From NCBI GenBank assembly GCA_029858845.1, contig JAOUEG010000014.1:1-16186 (forward strand): 16,186 bases of DNA, in the 5' to 3' direction. Below are positions 7,399 through 15,879 of this stretch, in pieces. The notes beneath the pieces are model-generated. The model made no database searches. It saw nothing but the letters and a program-made list of their open reading frames with translations, and had not been told where the DNA came from. A program made the translations under genes and the position numbers. The DNA comes from Chloroflexota bacterium (GTDB taxonomy: Bacteria > Chloroflexota > Limnocylindria > Limnocylindrales > CSP1-4). The stretch's first letter is position 1. Every line of letters begins with the position of its first letter.

Positions 7399-8802
7399 GT
7401 GACGGCGCTCGTCATCCGGGGCGGAACCGTGGTCACGGCCGACGGTTCGCGCGTCGCCGACGTTGCCGTCGAAGCGGGCCGCATCAGTGCGATCGAGCCC
7501 GACCTGTCCGGGCCGGCTACCTCGGCGGCTGCCGTCATCGAGGCGACCGGCATGCTGATCCTTCCCGGGGCCGTGGATGTCCATACGCACACGCGGGTGG
7601 CAACGGAGGCCGAGCCGGACCGGTTCTTCCGGGACTCGGTGGCCGCCGCCCATGGCGGCACGACGACGTTCCTGTCGTTCAACAACCCGGGCACCGGCTC
7701 CTCACCCGCGGGTGAGCGTTCCCTGGTCGCCGGCCTGGCGGAATGGCACGCCGCGACCGACGGAGACAGCGCCATCGACTACGGCCTGTCGCTCGCCATC
7801 TCCGGTCGCGCCGACGACCCGCTGGCGGAACTGCCCGCGACGATCGACGCCGGGGTCGCCACCTCCAAGGCGTTCATGGTCTTCGACTTCCGGCTCGCCG
7901 ACCGGACCCTGTTCGAGGCGATGCGGCGGATGGGCGATCGCGGCGGGATGCTCCAGGTCCACTGCGAGGACCCGGTCCTGCTGGATGCCGGGATCGCGCG
8001 GGCCCTCGCCCGCGGCGAGGTTGCGCCCCGCCACCATCCCGCCACGCGCCCGCCGTACGTGGAGGCAGTGGCCACCGCTCGCGCCATCGCCTTCGCCCGG
8101 ATGAGCGGGTCGCCGCTCCACGTCGTCCACCTCTCATCCGCCGCGGCGCTGGCCGAAGTGCGCCGCGGCAAGGCGGACGGCGTGCGCGTGACGGCCGAGG
8201 CGTGCCCCGCCTATCTCGTCCTGACCGAGGCCGTCTACGAGGAACCCGATCCCGCCCGCTGCGCGGGCTTCGTGATCGCCCCTCCGCTCCGCGCGGCGGC
8301 CGATCGCGACGCGCTCTGGGAGGGGCTCGCGGACGGCAGTCTGGATCTCGTGGCCACGGACCACGTCCCGGACCGCCTCGGCGTCGAGAAGGCGGCCGCC
8401 GCGGACGGGCTGTCCTTCGACCGCATCAGCAATGGCGCACCGGGGATCGAGACGCTGCTGGCCGTCATGTACACGCGCGGTGTCGTCACCGGCCGCATCT
8501 CGATCGAGCGGATGGTGGACCTCATCGCCACCACGCCGGCGCGGCGGTTCGGCATCCGCGGCAAGGGCGCGCTGCAGGTGGGCCTGGATGCCGATGTGGT
8601 GGTGTTCGACCCGGCGGCCGAGCGCGCCCTGCGGGCCGGCGACCTGCACCACACCAGCGACTACACGCCGTATGAGGGGATGCGTGTTCGCGGAGCCGTA
8701 CGGGATGTCCTGGTCCGGGGCGAGGACGTGATCCGGGGCGGCCGATTCGTGGGTCGCCGGGGTTTCGGTCGGTTCGTGGAACGCCGCCCGGTGAGCGGGT
8801 GA
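7399..8802 (+). CDS. Hydantoinase/dihydropyrimidinase/allantoinase-type cyclic amidohydrolase
   Basis: The 467-residue protein has the full cyclic-amidohydrolase layout and length. Binuclear metal ligands are visible: His62 and His64 (VHTHT), Lys157 (TSKAF, expected to be carbamylated), His188 (QVHCED), His244 (HVVHLSS) and Asp321 (ATDHVP). Such enzymes open the ring of hydantoins, dihydropyrimidines or allantoin. Given the neighbouring urate genes, allantoin is an attractive substrate. However, by spacing from Lys157 the substrate-binding Tyr of D-hydantoinases is Phe162, and the usual Ser of the SPP motif is Ala294 (IAPPLR). Asn345 (SNGAPGIE) is kept. Substrate is therefore uncertain. The GTG at 7399 is the first start that gives the normal family N-terminus; no strong ribosome binding site precedes it. 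It stops 4 nt from the end of the converging malate synthase gene. Confidence 0.92.
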   Translation: MTALVIRGGTVVTADGSRVADVAVEAGRISAIEPDLSGPATSAAAVIEATGMLILPGAVDVHTHTRVATEAEPDRFFRDSVAAAHGGTTTFLSFNNPGTGSSPAGERSLVAGLAEWHAATDGDSAIDYGLSLAISGRADDPLAELPATIDAGVATSKAFMVFDFRLADRTLFEAMRRMGDRGGMLQVHCEDPVLLDAGIARALARGEVAPRHHPATRPPYVEAVATARAIAFARMSGSPLHVVHLSSAAALAEVRRGKADGVRVTAEACPAYLVLTEAVYEEPDPARCAGFVIAPPLRAAADRDALWEGLADGSLDLVATDHVPDRLGVEKAAAADGLSFDRISNGAPGIETLLAVMYTRGVVTGRISIERMVDLIATTPARRFGIRGKGALQVGLDADVVVFDPAAERALRAGDLHHTSDYTPYEGMRVRGAVRDVLVRGEDVIRGGRFVGRRGFGRFVERRPVSG

Positions 8803-8806
8803 CGGC

Positions 8807-10357
<1,551 letters not shown>

Positions 10358-10361
10358 CACG

Positions 10362-11207
10362 TCAGACCTCGCCGCGGCGGACGGTCGCCTCGATGAGGCC
10401 GTGCGGCTCGGTCGTCGCGACATAGACCTGACGATCGTTGTCGATGCCGAACGGCGCGAGATCCACCAACCAGTGGTGGAGGTTCGGGAGCACCATGCGC
10501 ACCTCGTCGACCTCTTCGTGCCGCTCCAGCATCGCGTTGGCCATGATCCAGATGGAGGTCTGGACGCTCGGGCTGTCGTGCTCTGCGAAAACCTCGAGCA
10601 ACGTACCGCTGACCGCCTGCCAGGTGGCATCGAAATCGATATCCGGGGCACCGTAGCGCCAGACCGCCGTCACCTGGGTGGCCATCAGCCGGTCGTCCGC
10701 CCCCGGTAGCGTCGTGTAGCGGTCGCGCGGGAAGCCGGTGAAGCCGGACCGTGTGGTCTTCATCACCACGAGGTCCTCGACACCGGCCTCGACCGTGATC
10801 TCGCCACGGGTCGCCGCGACCGTCGCCAGGCGGGTCCCCTCCCCGCTCCGGACCAGGGCATCCGTCGCCGGCGCCCCCGCCACGTCGATCGACCGCCAGA
10901 CGTGCTCGCGGACGTTGACCGTCGCGCGCGCGACCTGCCCGAACCCGAGGAAGTGGGACGCCAGCGCGGCCGCGTAGGCCTCGATCGAACCGGTCAGGTG
11001 CTCGACGCCGAAGGCGTAGGCGGTGTTCTTCATCGTGTCGGTGGCGATGACGTTGGCGTTGTCGCCGTCCGTATGGGCGGCCGCGAAATCGCCTTCGAGG
11101 GCGATCGCGATCGTCAGGTCGCGTACGCGATGCGGCGTCGCGTCGCGATCGACGCGAACGAGCCGGATGGCGGCCTTGCCGTAGCGGTTGGCGGAGAGTT
11201 CGATCAT
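10362..11207 (-). CDS. pucL: Urate oxidase (cofactor-free uricase)
   Basis: The 281-residue product oxidises urate with O2 to 5-hydroxyisourate and peroxide, without metal or cofactor. Residues known from fungal uricase are all visible: Lys11 (RYGKAA), Thr56 (ATDTMKN) of the catalytic pair, Phe156 (SGFTGF), Arg173, Gln216 (SPSVQT), Asn242 and the His244-His245 pair (LPNLHHW). The two T-fold halves have normal length. The start ATG at 11207 follows AGAGG by 7 nt and begins at the expected N-terminus; the frame stays open upstream, but those codons lack family similarity. It lies 31 nt after the OHCU decarboxylase gene and 1-4 nt before malate synthase. In Bacillus PucL the decarboxylase and uricase are fused in this same order; here they are separate genes. 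The symbol follows common annotation usage. Confidence 0.96.
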   Translation of the reverse strand: MIELSANRYGKAAIRLVRVDRDATPHRVRDLTIAIALEGDFAAAHTDGDNANVIATDTMKNTAYAFGVEHLTGSIEAYAAALASHFLGFGQVARATVNVREHVWRSIDVAGAPATDALVRSGEGTRLATVAATRGEITVEAGVEDLVVMKTTRSGFTGFPRDRYTTLPGADDRLMATQVTAVWRYGAPDIDFDATWQAVSGTLLEVFAEHDSPSVQTSIWIMANAMLERHEEVDEVRMVLPNLHHWLVDLAPFGIDNDRQVYVATTEPHGLIEATVRRGEV

Positions 11208-11238
11208 GGGGCGGCCTCTGGTCGGGTGGGCGACAGGC

Positions 11239-11757
11239 TCAGGACGGAGACGACGGCGTGCCCGCCGACAGCTTCGCATGCCGGTCCACCGCGATATCGA
11301 CGACGGCGTCAAGCGCACGGTGGATCTCGGAGGTCCGGTCGGCGGAGAGCGCCGACGCCAGGGCGGGGAGCAGTGCCTCGTGCGATCGGCCGGCCACGAA
11401 GACGCAATATCGGAACCCGAATCGTGCCTCGTAGGCTTCGTTGAGCCGACCGAGTTCCTCGGCCACCCATTGGGCATGCGTTCGGACGAGTTCTCCATCA
11501 GCGACCTCCGCTGCGGCAACGCGGCCGTCGCCCTGTTCGATGAAGCTCAGGGCCGAGAGCGTCCGAGGTGGCGCCCCAAGGCGCGGATGCGCGTCGATGA
11601 GTTCGATCTGCTCAGGCTCCGGCATCGCGTGAGCGATGGCACGGGCGGTCGCGAACAGGACGGTCTCGTCCTCGAACGGGGCGCTGGCGCCGAGCCGATC
11701 CAGGAACCGCGGGGCCCCCTCGAAGAGCCTGGCGAGGTGGCCCCGATCCGGGTTCAC
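11239..11757 (-). CDS. uraD: 2-Oxo-4-hydroxy-4-carboxy-5-ureidoimidazoline (OHCU) decarboxylase
   Basis: The 172-residue all-helical protein matches OHCU decarboxylase in length and motifs: AHPRLG (about 55-60) with the catalytic His, then a LNEAYEARFGFRYCVF segment (about 105-120) followed by AGRS. It removes CO2 stereoselectively from OHCU to give S-allantoin, acting after urate oxidase and HIUase in the cytosol. The GTG start at 11757 overlaps the stop of the FAD subunit gene in GTGA, which is typical of translational coupling. A TTG one codon upstream (11760) is a less likely start. The C-terminus ends in a low-complexity Ser/Pro tail and not in a peroxisomal-type signal, as expected for bacteria. 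Confidence 0.93.
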   Translation of the reverse strand: MNPDRGHLARLFEGAPRFLDRLGASAPFEDETVLFATARAIAHAMPEPEQIELIDAHPRLGAPPRTLSALSFIEQGDGRVAAAEVADGELVRTHAQWVAEELGRLNEAYEARFGFRYCVFVAGRSHEALLPALASALSADRTSEIHRALDAVVDIAVDRHAKLSAGTPSSPS

Positions 11758-12629
11758 CAACCGCCGGCCTCGCGGATGCAGCGATGGAGGATCCGTGCGG
11801 CTGCCAGCCGACGGTAGCCGGCGGTGGATCGTACGTCGTCGATCGGCACCAGCTCACCCGCCAGCGCGTCTGCCGCGGCATCAGCGACGTCCGCGGTCGG
11901 CGCTGCGCCTTCCAGGACGGCCTCCGTTCGGCTCGCACGGATCGGCGTCGGGGCCACCGAACCCAGCGCGACCCGAACGTCGTGCCAGGGCCCGGACCCA
12001 TCGATCGCATCGCTGCGCCAGGCGACGGCCATCACGACCTTGCTGATGGACTGCGCGCGGCGCGTCCCGACCTTCCGAAAGGACGCCCGTCGGTCCTGCA
12101 GCAGTGGGATCACGATCTTCAGGACGAGCTCATCAGGGGCCATGGCCGTCCGTCGGTAGCCGGTCCAGAAGGCTTTGGCGGGTACCTCGCGCTCGCCGCG
12201 GACCGACCCGAGCACGAACCGCGCGTCGACCGCCAGAAGGACCGGCAGGGTGTCGCCGGCGGGCGAGGCATTGGCGATGTTGCCGCCGAGCGTGCCGCGG
12301 TTCTGGATCTGCGCGGCACCGATGGAGGCGGCGGCCTCCACCAGCACCGGGAGATGTTCGCGGCAGAGCGCGGAATGACGGATCTCCGTGAACGTCGTGA
12401 GCGCACCGAGCGACAGCGCGGTGCCATCCACCACGATCCCGCGCAGCGCCTCCAGGCCCCACAGGTCCACGATCCGCGCCGGTGGGTCACCGAGGTCGCC
12501 GGCGAGGGTGACCATCAGGTCCGTGCCACCCGCGATCGGCCGGACCGGCGCGTCCGGCGTCCCGCCCGCCAGGGCGGCGTAGGCGTCCGCGATGGTGGCC
12601 GGACTGACGACCGGTGGCTCGATGGGCAT
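11754..12629 (-). CDS. xdhB: Xanthine dehydrogenase, FAD-binding subunit
   Basis: The 291-residue protein is the medium subunit of a molybdenum hydroxylase. AGGTDL (33-38) and NRGTLGGNIANASPAGD (110-126) are the two FAD-binding loops, and the C-terminal CO-dehydrogenase flavoprotein domain is present. It passes electrons from the 2Fe-2S subunit to NAD+ or another acceptor. The start ATG at 12629 lies 3 nt after the stop of the small membrane protein gene, with GAGG within that gene as a possible ribosome binding site. Its stop overlaps the uraD start. I see no extra iron-sulphur insert of the kind found in 4-hydroxybenzoyl-CoA reductase. The symbol follows the E. coli scheme; Bacillus calls this PucC. 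Confidence 0.94.
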   Translation of the reverse strand: MPIEPPVVSPATIADAYAALAGGTPDAPVRPIAGGTDLMVTLAGDLGDPPARIVDLWGLEALRGIVVDGTALSLGALTTFTEIRHSALCREHLPVLVEAAASIGAAQIQNRGTLGGNIANASPAGDTLPVLLAVDARFVLGSVRGEREVPAKAFWTGYRRTAMAPDELVLKIVIPLLQDRRASFRKVGTRRAQSISKVVMAVAWRSDAIDGSGPWHDVRVALGSVAPTPIRASRTEAVLEGAAPTADVADAAADALAGELVPIDDVRSTAGYRRLAAARILHRCIREAGGW

Positions 12630-12632
12630 CGG

Positions 12633-12830
12633 TCAGCTGCCTCGACGAAAGCGGCGCAGGAGGAGCAGGGCGAGCGAGGCGACCACGCCGAGTCCCACCG
12701 CAAGCCGGGCCGGCGTGACGGCGAAACGAAGGTCCGGCTCGCCGATCTCATCGACGCCGGCCGGGGTGCCCGTAGGCGCCGGTCGGTGGCCGTTGGTCGG
12801 GATGGTGATGCGATCGTCGTCGCGGCTCAT
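12633..12830 (-). CDS. Small C-terminally anchored membrane protein embedded in the xdh operon
   Basis: This 65-residue product is not recognised. Residues 1-42 are polar and Pro/Gly/Asp-rich, probably disordered. Residues about 43-58 (LAVGLGVVASLALLLL) form one hydrophobic helix, followed by RRFRRGS. The positive tail suggests that the C-terminus stays in the cytoplasm by the positive-inside rule, which would put the polar N-terminus outside, although a tail-anchored topology with both ends inside cannot be excluded. It is very likely real. Its ATG overlaps the stop of the 2Fe-2S gene in ATGA, its stop lies 3 nt before the FAD gene, and both flanking genes are well-known enzymes. Standard xanthine dehydrogenase operons do not include such a protein as far as I know. 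A membrane tether or electron-transfer adaptor for the dehydrogenase is an inference from position only. Confidence 0.75.
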   Translation of the reverse strand: MSRDDDRITIPTNGHRPAPTGTPAGVDEIGEPDLRFAVTPARLAVGLGVVASLALLLLRRFRRGS

Positions 12831-13312
12831 CGACCGGCCTCGGCCACGAGGGCGATGGCCTCCACGATCTTGGTGTACCCGGTACAACGGCACAGGTTGC
12901 CGGCGATGGCCTCGCGGATGGATTCCTGGTCGGGCCCACCGCCGGCGTCGATGTAGGCGCGCGCAGCCATGAGCATCCCGGGCGTGCAGATCCCGCACTG
13001 GGCGCCTCCGGTCGTCAGGAATGCCGCCTGCAGTGGGTCCAACGCGGCCAGGTCGCCGGGGTCGGCGGACCCGGTCGCCAGACCTTCGACCGTGCGAACC
13101 GCAGCCCCGTCCGCCTGGCATATGGGCACGAGACAGGAGTCCACGGGCTCCCCGTCCAGGAGCACCGTGCAGGCTCCGCATTCCCCTTCCCCGCAGCCCT
13201 CCTTCGTACCGGTCAGGGCGAGCTCCTCGCGCAGCACGTCCAGCAGGCGTCGCATGCCGGGCACGTCCACCTCGGCGGGCGTGCCGTTGACGGTGAGCCG
13301 GTAGTGCGTCAC
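12827..13312 (-). CDS. xdhC: Xanthine dehydrogenase, 2Fe-2S subunit
   Basis: The 161-residue small subunit of the molybdenum hydroxylase carries two [2Fe-2S] sites. The N-terminal ferredoxin-type site uses Cys40, Cys45, Cys48 and Cys60 (GCGEGECGACTV). The helical C-terminal site uses Cys106, Cys109, Cys141 and Cys143 (CGICTPG and CRCTGY). All eight ligands are present. It relays electrons from the molybdenum centre to FAD. The GTG start at 13312 overlaps the stop of the molybdenum subunit gene (GTGA), and its own stop overlaps the ATG of the small membrane protein gene. The symbol follows E. coli usage; note that xdhC elsewhere names an unrelated maturation factor. Confidence 0.96.
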   Translation of the reverse strand: MTHYRLTVNGTPAEVDVPGMRRLLDVLREELALTGTKEGCGEGECGACTVLLDGEPVDSCLVPICQADGAAVRTVEGLATGSADPGDLAALDPLQAAFLTTGGAQCGICTPGMLMAARAYIDAGGGPDQESIREAIAGNLCRCTGYTKIVEAIALVAEAGR

Positions 13313-15642
13313 GACGCATCCTCCGGGGGCGACATCCCCGGTCGGGGCCCGGCGACGTCCGGCATCGCTGCGAGCGCCGCCAGGATGCGCTCCGGGCTGG
13401 CCGGCAGGTCCGTGATCCAGGCACCCGTCGCGTCCGCGATGGCCGCCACGACGGCCGGCGCCCCGACGTCCATGGGAAGCTCGCCGACGCCCTTCGCACC
13501 GTGGGGGACCCCGTCGAACGGCGCCTCGACCAGGATGGCACTGATCCGCGGCGCGTCCATGGCGGTGGGGATGATGTACGTCGCCAGCCGGTCGTTGAGG
13601 TAGCGGCCGTCGCGCAGCTTGATCTCCTCGATCGTCGCGTAGCCGATCGCCTGGAGCGTCCCACCCTCCACCTGGCCCTCGGCCAGGATGGGATGGATCA
13701 CCCGGCCGATGTCGTCGGCCGCGACGACATCGTCGACCTGGACCTCGCCGGTATCGAGATCGACCCGAACACTGGCGACACAGGCCGCCCAGCTGAACGC
13801 CGGGTAGGCGTCCCCGGTGTACGTCTCATCGTCGAAGGGGGTGCCGCCCGGGTATGGCTCGAACCGCTGATCGACACGCAGCGCCCCGTGATCGCGCGCG
13901 AAGGCCCGGTAGGATTCCGCGAACGGGGCTCCCATCTCACGCTCCACGGCCTCTCGAAGGCGACCCGCGGCCCGGATCACGAGCCCGCCCACGACCATCG
14001 AGGTTCGCGAGGCGACCGTCGGGCCGGAATCCGGGACGATCGCCGTGTCCTGCGGCGCGATCTCGACGTCGCGGTCCGAAACGCCGAGGGCCTCGCCGAC
14101 GAGCTGCGGGAAGATGGTCTTGGTGCCCTGGCCCATCTCGGTGGACGCCGTCAGGACCACGATCCGCCCGTCTGCCGTGAGCTCCACCGATGCGACGCTG
14201 GCCAGCTTGACCTCACCGGAGCCGGTGAAGCCGGCGCCATGCCACCCGAGGGCGATCCCGATCCCGCTCGCGGTCCGCTCGCGCCCGGTCCGGAAGGGTC
14301 CCGACGACGACGTCCCATCGTCGGCCCGCCGACGACGCTCGGCCTCCGCGCGAGCTCGCAGGCGGACGAACTCCGAGGCCTCCGCCGCCCGTTCCAGGAC
14401 CTCTTCCGCAGCGACGCTCTCCCGCAGGACCTGGCCGGTCGGCGTGGCGTCGCCGGGGACGAGGAGATTCCGCCGCCGGATGTCGAGTGGCGAGATGCCG
14501 AGCCGCTCCGCGATCCTGTTCAGGTGGGTCTCGGCGGCGAACTCCACCTGCGGCGCTCCGAAGCCACGGAACGCGCCATTCGGTGGGGTGTTCGTCCGCG
14601 TGGCCCGAGCGCGGATCCGGACGTTGGGGCAGCGATAGGGGCCGCCGCTATGGAGCGCGCCACGCGAGAGGACGACCGGGGTAAGGGTGCAGTAGGCCCC
14701 GCCGTCCATGATCACCTCGATGTCCTGGGCGACCAGGACTCCTTCGCGGGTGACGGCCGTCCGGTGGCGGACGATGGCGGGGTGGCGCTTGGTCGTGGCC
14801 GCGATGTCCTCGTGGCGGTCGTAGATCATCCGAACGGGCCGTTGGGCCTTGCGCGCCAGGAGGGCCGCGTGCAGCCCGATGACGGATGGGAATTCCTCCT
14901 TGCCGCCGAAACCGCCACCCGTCTCCGCCTGGATGACCCGGGCGCCCTGATCGCCGAGGCCGAGTCCGCGCTTGAGGGCCTCGTGGAGGTAGTACGGGCA
15001 TTGGAGCGAGCCGGTGACCGTGACGCCGCCTCCGGCCGTGGGCTCGGCGATCATGGCGTTGTTCTCGATGTACAGCTGCTCCTGGTGGCCGACGCGGTAC
15101 TCCCCCTCGAAGATCAGGTCCGCCCCCGCCATCGCCGCTTCGGCATCTCCCGTCTCGATCGCGTAGCTCGCGAAGGTGTGCTCGGAGGCCTCCGGGTCGA
15201 AGACGCCCGGCAGCGGCGTGGTGCGGACCCGCACCCGCCGGCGCGCCTCTCGCAGGGTCCCCCGATCCGGGGCGGCCAGGAGGGCGAGCGGCTCGGCGTG
15301 GTGCCGGATCTCGCCGCCCATGGGGACGAGGATGGGCTGATCGCTGCGGATCGAGCTGACGACATTCTCGCCCGGGATGTCGGAGGCGGTCACGACGACG
15401 ACGGTCGTCCAGTCGAACGAAGGGTCGAGATCGATTCCGTCAAGGATCGCGTGGGCGTCGGTCGAGCGGATCGTCGAGCCGTACCAGGCCCCGGGAACGA
15501 CGATGTCATCGGTGTACAGAGCCACGCCTGTCAGCTTGGACGGGCCTTCGCGCCGAAGAGGGACGGGAGGGCGCGCCCTTCCGGGGACCACAGTGCCGGG
15601 CAGGATGACGAGGGCGCCAGGATCGTCGGTCCGGGTCGTCAT
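13309..15642 (-). CDS. xdhA: Xanthine dehydrogenase, molybdenum-binding subunit
   Basis: The 777-residue large subunit hydroxylates hypoxanthine/xanthine to urate at a molybdopterin centre. Visible motifs are GGGFGGKEE (242-250), FRGFG (358-362), EMGQGTKT (502-509) and KGVGELP (717-723). By motif alignment to bovine xanthine oxidase, Glu249 equals Glu802, Arg327 (LSRGAL) equals Arg880, Phe361 equals Phe914 and Glu721 equals the catalytic Glu1261. Keeping the Glu/Arg pair is the mark of purine-specific enzymes, since aldehyde oxidases lose it. The AYRCSFR loop of CO dehydrogenase is absent. The ATG at 15642 is preceded by a strong AAGGAGGAG (15660-15652). The open frame extends to 15801, but that extension lacks family similarity. 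It is the first gene of the operon, and its stop overlaps the 2Fe-2S gene. Confidence 0.96.
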   Translation of the reverse strand: MTTRTDDPGALVILPGTVVPGRARPPVPLRREGPSKLTGVALYTDDIVVPGAWYGSTIRSTDAHAILDGIDLDPSFDWTTVVVVTASDIPGENVVSSIRSDQPILVPMGGEIRHHAEPLALLAAPDRGTLREARRRVRVRTTPLPGVFDPEASEHTFASYAIETGDAEAAMAGADLIFEGEYRVGHQEQLYIENNAMIAEPTAGGGVTVTGSLQCPYYLHEALKRGLGLGDQGARVIQAETGGGFGGKEEFPSVIGLHAALLARKAQRPVRMIYDRHEDIAATTKRHPAIVRHRTAVTREGVLVAQDIEVIMDGGAYCTLTPVVLSRGALHSGGPYRCPNVRIRARATRTNTPPNGAFRGFGAPQVEFAAETHLNRIAERLGISPLDIRRRNLLVPGDATPTGQVLRESVAAEEVLERAAEASEFVRLRARAEAERRRRADDGTSSSGPFRTGRERTASGIGIALGWHGAGFTGSGEVKLASVASVELTADGRIVVLTASTEMGQGTKTIFPQLVGEALGVSDRDVEIAPQDTAIVPDSGPTVASRTSMVVGGLVIRAAGRLREAVEREMGAPFAESYRAFARDHGALRVDQRFEPYPGGTPFDDETYTGDAYPAFSWAACVASVRVDLDTGEVQVDDVVAADDIGRVIHPILAEGQVEGGTLQAIGYATIEEIKLRDGRYLNDRLATYIIPTAMDAPRISAILVEAPFDGVPHGAKGVGELPMDVGAPAVVAAIADATGAWITDLPASPERILAALAAMPDVAGPRPGMSPPEDAS

Positions 15643-15650
15643 GCGGCAGG

Positions 15651-15660
15651 GCTCCTCCTT
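15651..15660 (-). promoter_or_regulatory. Strong ribosome binding site of xdhA (AAGGAGGAGC)
   Basis: The purine-rich box lies 8 nt before the ATG at 15642, with its GGAGG core 11 nt away. It is the best Shine-Dalgarno match I noticed in the window and it fixes the start of the operon's first gene. Confidence 0.7.
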
Positions 15661-15667
15661 GGCGCGG

Positions 15668-15673
15668 ACGATA
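15668..15673 (-). promoter_or_regulatory. Candidate extended -10 (TGGTATCGT) of the purine operon
   Basis: On the minus strand TATCGT (15673-15668) is preceded by TGG, giving an extended -10. Transcription would start near 15661, just before the ribosome binding site. A TCGACC sequence at 15694-15689 resembles a -35, but its 15-nt spacing is short. Confidence 0.35.
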
Positions 15674-15784
15674 CCATCGCGAGATGGCGGTCGAGGCGCT
15701 GCGGCGGCCCACGGACCCGACTGCACCGTTCCCATCACGACCGCAGCGGATGACTCCGCGCGGTGCGGGTCGGCAACGGTAACA

Positions 15785-15799
15785 GGTCCCATCGGGACC
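15785..15799. promoter_or_regulatory. Inverted repeat GGTCCC-ATC-GGGACC, possible operator
   Basis: A perfect 6-bp inverted repeat with a 3-nt spacer lies in the divergent region between xdhA and the GGDEF-type gene. It sits upstream of the candidate -35 elements of both genes. Its symmetry suits a dimeric repressor or activator, but no regulator gene is in the window and the site could be coincidence in GC-rich DNA. Confidence 0.35.
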
Positions 15800-15807
15800 A
15801 TCGGACA

Positions 15808-15825
15808 GTCACATCCGGGGGTGAC
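15808..15825. promoter_or_regulatory. Inverted repeat GTCAC-N8-GTGAC overlapping the GGDEF-gene promoter
   Basis: GTCAC (15808-15812) and GTGAC (15821-15825) are perfect inverted arms separated by 8 nt. The left arm overlaps the candidate -35 (15809-15814) of the plus-strand gene, the usual place for a repressor site. The regulator is unknown. Confidence 0.35.
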
Positions 15826-15837
15826 CCGGGCTATATT
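15809..15837 (+). promoter_or_regulatory. Candidate promoter of the GGDEF-type gene (GTCACA-17-TATATT)
   Basis: GTCACA (15809-15814) and TATATT (15832-15837) are separated by 17 nt. TATATT is an unusually AT-rich box for this window and matches the -10 consensus at five of six positions. Transcription would start near 15844, leaving a leader of about 36 nt with GGAG at 15864-15867, 12 nt before the ATG. Confidence 0.5.
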
Positions 15838-15879
15838 CGGGTCCCTGGCCCGCTCATCATCACGGAGTCATCCCGGACC

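Noticed and set aside
12633..13664. A single 343-residue minus-strand protein
   Set aside because: Most of it overlaps the 2Fe-2S and molybdenum subunit genes in another frame. Only its last 65 codons, from the ATG at 12830, make sense as a gene.
13309..15642. Aerobic carbon monoxide dehydrogenase (CoxL)
   Set aside because: The CO-dehydrogenase active-site loop AYRCSFR is absent, while the purine-binding Glu/Arg pair is present and urate enzymes follow in the operon.
13501..15753. A 750-codon open frame on the plus strand opposite xdhA
   Set aside because: The minus-strand frame carries all the molybdenum hydroxylase motifs. The plus-strand translation is low-complexity and matches no family.
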